Positions 13,517-16,140 of a DNA stretch of 16,140 nt are shown piece by piece. The stretch comes from CAZMXI01 sp964570205 (lineage in GTDB: Bacteria; Planctomycetota; Phycisphaerae; Tepidisphaerales; Tepidisphaeraceae): positions 1-16,140 of the forward strand of contig CAZMXI010000116.1 in the NCBI GenBank assembly GCA_964570205.1, written 5' to 3'. How positions within the stretch are numbered: position 1 is the stretch's first letter; every line of letters begins with the position of its first letter. Under the pieces are notes generated by a model. The model did no database searches. It saw only the letters and a program-made list of their open reading frames with translations, and had not been told where the DNA came from. Position numbers and translations under genes: made by a program.

Positions 13517-14539
13517 ATGGCGTCAACTGGAATCGGGCGAAGGGCATTCCTATCCGCTTCAGCCGGGGTTGCGCTGGCGGCTTCGGGCCAGTCTGCCTCG
13601 GCGGCTCAACCGGCGAGAGACACAGACCTGAAGGCGAGGTTGCTGGAATGCCTCGGCGGATCCTGGCCTGATCCCTGCGATCTGAAGCCCATGGTGCGGG
13701 AGCGAGCTCAGAAGGGGGGCTACCGTCTGGAGTCGGTCACCTATGAGGTGGAGCCAGGAGACCGGGTGCCGGCATATATCCTGATCCCCGATGGGACGAA
13801 TGCCGCCAATCCAGCGCCCGCCGTGGCGGTCTGGCACCAGCACAACGGGGCTTATCATCTCGGGAAGGTAGAGCCGGCCGGATTGGCCGGCAGCGAGATG
13901 CATCACACCGGCGTTGCCCTGGCGAAAGAGGGCTACGTGGTGATCTGCCCGGATGCAGCATGCTTTGGCGAACGCCAGCACCAGCAGCTCAAGGGCGGAA
14001 ATTTCGAACGCTTTGAGTTCCTGCGCTACGTCGTCGCCGGCAGGTGCCTGGCATGGAAGAACATCCTGGATATGCGGCGGGCGTTGGATTACCTCTGCTC
14101 TCGCCCGGAGGTAAAGGCTGACCGCATAGGATGTTATGGCCATTCAATGGGCTCGACACACACCTGGCTGGTCGGACCCTGGGAACCCCGGCTCAAGTGT
14201 CTGGTGGGCAACTGCTGCCTGCCGACCTACAAGGCCATTCATCGCACGCATATTCTGCACTGTTTCCCGAACTTCATTCCCGGTTGGCTGGCCTACGGCG
14301 ACACTCCCGACATTGCCGGCCTGATCGCGCCGCGGCGACTGCATCTCAATTTCGGCGAAACCGACGGCGGCAGCCCCATCGCGGAGGTGCGCGAGGGAAT
14401 CCGGACCATCGCGCAAGCATATGCTCAGGCCGGCGCGGAGGATCGGTTTACGAGCTATATCGAAGCCGGCGCCGGACACGTGCTGTCTCCCGAGATGTGG
14501 AAACGCGCCAGCGCGTGCTTTGCGCGGACTTTGCGGTGA
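13517..14539 (+). CDS. Tat-exported alpha/beta hydrolase (acetyl xylan esterase/dienelactone hydrolase-like)
   Basis: The product has 340 residues. A twin-arginine-like leader, GRRAFLSASAGVALAASG (7-24), predicts export to the periplasm. The hydrolase core has WHQHNG (106-111, oxyanion-hole side), CPDAACFGER (144-153), the nucleophile elbow GHSMG (208-212, S210), a likely acid at D283 in FGETDGG and a catalytic H321 in GAGHVLS. The complete triad suggests an active esterase. The WHQHNG and long cap resemble the PF12715/AXE1-like groups that act on acetylated sugars or other esters, but the substrate is not determined. GGAGG at 13507-13511, five bases before the ATG, fixes the start. It is 74 bases from the lipoprotein gene, which has its own promoter-like sequence. 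Confidence 0.85.
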   Translation: MASTGIGRRAFLSASAGVALAASGQSASAAQPARDTDLKARLLECLGGSWPDPCDLKPMVRERAQKGGYRLESVTYEVEPGDRVPAYILIPDGTNAANPAPAVAVWHQHNGAYHLGKVEPAGLAGSEMHHTGVALAKEGYVVICPDAACFGERQHQQLKGGNFERFEFLRYVVAGRCLAWKNILDMRRALDYLCSRPEVKADRIGCYGHSMGSTHTWLVGPWEPRLKCLVGNCCLPTYKAIHRTHILHCFPNFIPGWLAYGDTPDIAGLIAPRRLHLNFGETDGGSPIAEVREGIRTIAQAYAQAGAEDRFTSYIEAGAGHVLSPEMWKRASACFARTLR

Positions 14540-14557
14540 GCTTCTGGTCCGTCGCAC

Positions 14558-14587
14558 TTGGCGGAACGCCGGCTCGGCCTGTAGACT
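14558..14587 (+). promoter_or_regulatory. Candidate promoter of the lipoprotein-kinase-STAS-mlaE run
   Basis: TTGGCG (14558-14563; 4 of 6), 18-base spacer, TAGACT (14582-14587; 4 of 6). A start near 14594 would leave about 20 bases before the lipoprotein ATG at 14614. Confidence 0.4.
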
Positions 14588-14613
14588 GACTGCAGCGAAA
14601 CGACCCTGTATCC

Positions 14614-15045
14614 ATGGGCTATTGCTCGAACCAATTCCTGCCCCGCTGCCGAACGGCCGCGTGGATAATGCTGGCGACCATGCCGGCGTTGGCTGGCTGT
14701 TTTCAACTGCGCCCGGACCTGCGCGACCCCGACCCGGTGGTCAAGGTCCCCGCGGTCTTGGCAACGGCCGAGGATGGAGCCCGAGACCGGGATTCCAGGC
14801 GACATATGGCCACCCTCCGGCAACTGGTTGATGACCTGGAGAGCGAGGATTATGTCATCCGAGCCTTTGCCATCCATGGCCTGGATAAACTGACCGGCCA
14901 ACGGCTGGGATATGAGCCGTACGGCCGCGAAAGTGAGCGAGACGCGGCTATTACGCGGTGGCGAGATTTCATCAAGGCCATGGAAAGTCCGGCGGCGGCC
15001 GCCCATCTGCCGGCGGACCGATGCGCCGGGAAGGCGGCGAGATGA
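14614..15045 (+). CDS. Small HEAT-repeat-like lipoprotein
   Basis: The product has 143 residues. A basic N-terminus (R11, R13), a hydrophobic stretch AAWIMLATMPALAG and the lipobox LAGC with C29 indicate a signal-peptidase-II lipoprotein held in a membrane. Two short HEAT-like helical units follow: DPDPVVKVPAVLATAEDGAR (38-57) and LVDDLESEDYVIRAFAIHGL (71-90). The second leads into the TGQRLGYEPYG...RWRDFIK segment that I associate with planctomycete HEAT-like proteins. Its role is unknown; such repeats usually bind other proteins. The stop overlaps the kinase start by 4 bases (ATGA), so the two are translationally coupled. No Shine-Dalgarno is seen at 14614, and the only other ATG nearby (14668) would destroy the signal peptide. 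Confidence 0.72.
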   Translation: MGYCSNQFLPRCRTAAWIMLATMPALAGCFQLRPDLRDPDPVVKVPAVLATAEDGARDRDSRRHMATLRQLVDDLESEDYVIRAFAIHGLDKLTGQRLGYEPYGRESERDAAITRWRDFIKAMESPAAAAHLPADRCAGKAAR

Positions 15046-15503
15046 TGCAGCGACGTTCGCCGCAACGGCCCGAGCGCGTTGAGTTGAACATCCAGAGCCA
15101 CCCGGCTAATCTGGCGGCAACCCGCAAGGCCATCGAGGATTTTGCTGAACGGTGCGGTTTTGACGCCAGCAGCCGCGATGAGATCGGTCTTTGCGTGAAC
15201 GAGGCGATGGCCAACGTGATCCGGCACGCTTACGCAGGGGCGAAGGACCGGCGCATCACGGTCGTGGCCGAACGCACTGCCGACGGAATCGATATCTCGG
15301 TTCGCGACTGGGGCACGGGCGTCAACCCGCAATGCCATGAGGCGGATGCGTACGACCCACTGGTGCCCGGCGGGCTGGGTTTGGTCTGCATGCGGCAATT
15401 AATGGATGCGCTCCGGTTCGTGCCGCAGCCGGATGGCATGCTGCTGATCATGACACGGCACTTGTCTCGGCCGAACGACGCAAATCGCCGACGGGCCGTA
15501 TGA
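15042..15503 (+). CDS. RsbW-type serine kinase/anti-sigma factor (HATPase_c_2)
   Basis: The 153-residue protein is a GHKL-fold ATP-binding kinase of the SpoIIAB/RsbW class, which bind a sigma factor or a STAS partner and phosphorylate the latter. The N-box is VNEAMANVIRHAY (52-64; E54 and N58 would bind Mg2+ and ATP), the G1 box is DWGTG (89-93) and the G2 loop is GGLGL (110-114), so ATP binding looks intact. The frame is open from 14958, but the ATG at 15042 overlaps the lipoprotein stop and has an AAGGCGG-type ribosome site just before it; the upstream residues are not family-like. The cognate STAS gene follows after 13 bases. No sigma factor gene is present in the window. Confidence 0.88.
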   Translation: MMQRRSPQRPERVELNIQSHPANLAATRKAIEDFAERCGFDASSRDEIGLCVNEAMANVIRHAYAGAKDRRITVVAERTADGIDISVRDWGTGVNPQCHEADAYDPLVPGGLGLVCMRQLMDALRFVPQPDGMLLIMTRHLSRPNDANRRRAV

Positions 15504-15516
15504 GGGAGGTGCGCGT

Positions 15517-15888
15517 ATGAACGAACTGCGAACGGGAACCGGCATCGTGCCGTCAGCACGGGTTGAAGGCCAGACGTTGATCGCTTCGGTGCGAGGGGAG
15601 ATCGATCTGAACAACAGCCCCGAGCTCCGCAGGATGCTGCTTGATGTTGCCGTACGGCACGCGGTTCGGCGCGTGCTCCTGAACCTGGCGGAGGTTCCTT
15701 ACATGGACAGCAGCGCCATTGCCGTTCTGGTCGAGTTGCTTCGCCGCATGGGAAAGGGCGGTACTGTGGCCCTCACCCACCTCCAGCCTCGGGTCCGCGG
15801 CCTGCTCGAAATCGCCCGGCTGGATTCGATCTTCGTTCTGGCTGACAACGATGAGGAAGCGCATGAGAAGTTGAAAGGCAAGGCATAA
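15517..15888 (+). CDS. STAS-domain protein (anti-sigma antagonist- or MlaB-like)
   Basis: The 123-residue product is a single STAS domain: LIASVRGEIDLNNSPELR (21-38), VLLNLAEVPYMDSSAIAVLV (53-72) and a C-terminal helix. The DSS motif (64-66) holds the serine, probably S65, that RsbW-type kinases phosphorylate in SpoIIAA/RsbV. By sequence it is an anti-sigma antagonist, but it lies between a kinase gene and an MlaE permease gene; in E. coli the STAS protein MlaB is the regulatory partner of the MlaF ATPase. It may therefore act in sigma control, transporter control, or both. GGGAGG about 8 bases before the ATG overlaps the kinase stop region. Confidence 0.88.
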   Translation: MNELRTGTGIVPSARVEGQTLIASVRGEIDLNNSPELRRMLLDVAVRHAVRRVLLNLAEVPYMDSSAIAVLVELLRRMGKGGTVALTHLQPRVRGLLEIARLDSIFVLADNDEEAHEKLKGKA

Positions 15889-15931
15889 GGCTCCTCCCAG
15901 GGCTCTTTGCTGAAAGGGGGTGGAACGGGTC

Positions 15932-16140
15932 ATGTCTATGAACGCGATGCTCGCACCAATCACTGCCGCGCGAAAGAGTCTGGAGTTCATTGGCGGGTGG
16001 GGCTATCTGGTGCTGGACACAATGCTGGCGTCGCGGTCGGCGCTTTTTTCCAGGCGCGGCCGGCGGCTGGGTTGGGCTAACCTCTGGTACCAGATGGACC
16101 GGGTCGGGGTAAAGAGCATACCCATTGTCAGCCTGGTCCT
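15932..16140 (+). CDS. mlaE: MlaE-family ABC lipid transporter permease (3' end cut by window)
   Basis: The frame is open from the ATG at 15932 to the window edge (69 full codons). It starts MSMNAMLAPITAARKSLEFI, continues through GGWGYLVLDTML, and reaches WYQMDRVGVKSIPIVSLVL, the highly typical MlaE segment just before the first core membrane helix. MlaE is the inner-membrane permease of the Mla/Mce-type phospholipid transporter that works with the ATPase MlaF and the MCE protein MlaD. AAAGGGGGTGG at about 15914-15924 is a plausible ribosome site. It lies 43 bases after the STAS gene on the same strand. The next genes downstream would be expected to be mlaF and mlaD, but are not visible here. 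Confidence 0.87.
   Translation, partial: MSMNAMLAPITAARKSLEFIGGWGYLVLDTMLASRSALFSRRGRRLGWANLWYQMDRVGVKSIPIVSLV

Noticed and set aside
1..16140. tRNA, rRNA, CRISPR array, insertion sequence or phage genes
   Set aside because: Looked for on both strands by eye; no cloverleaf-like tail, repeat-spacer pattern, transposase motif or terminal repeat was seen.

Overview
The window is GC-rich, densely coded chromosomal DNA. It most resembles a planctomycete, probably of the Phycisphaerae type. This rests on the gene families: a large type II pseudopilin-like protein with a C-terminal FFDGH motif, a short membrane-anchored Cys-rich protein beside it, Tat-exported TIM-barrel and alpha/beta-hydrolase enzymes, a small HEAT-like lipoprotein, and an RsbW/STAS pair upstream of an MlaE permease. 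No rRNA, tRNA, CRISPR array, insertion sequence or prophage gene was seen. The taxonomic call is inference from protein style, not from a marker gene.

The genes lie in three strand blocks. Block 1 (1-6485, + strand) holds the end of ffh (SRP GTPase M domain), a GT-C type membrane glycosyltransferase, recX, a small VOC-fold protein, the membrane-anchored Cys-rich protein, the pseudopilin-like protein, and a Tat-exported sugar-isomerase-type TIM barrel. Block 2 (6503-13289, - strand) reads, in transcription order: a GlsB/YeaQ membrane protein, pheA (chorismate mutase/prephenate dehydratase), an ECF-type cobalt/nickel importer cbiM-cbiQ-cbiO, and an unusually long fliD (920 aa). Block 3 (13517-16140, + strand) holds a Tat-exported alpha/beta hydrolase, then a tight run of lipoprotein, RsbW-type kinase, STAS protein and the start of an MlaE lipid-transport permease. 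The window ends inside mlaE.

Functional units: CbiMQO form one metal importer. The STAS protein beside MlaE could be the MlaB-like subunit of the lipid transporter, and the serine-kinase-type protein next to it suggests the transporter could be phospho-regulated. FliD stands alone with no other flagellar gene, but a perfect GCCGATAA sits about 40 bases upstream, as expected for a sigma-28 (FliA) -10 element. Several promoters can be read by eye. At pheA, the VOC gene and recX the -10-like box lies 7-8 bases before the ATG, and pheA and recX lack a Shine-Dalgarno, which suggests leaderless transcripts. No single wholly new system is evident. The best leads are the kinase/STAS/MlaE arrangement, the repeat-expanded FliD and the leaderless promoters.
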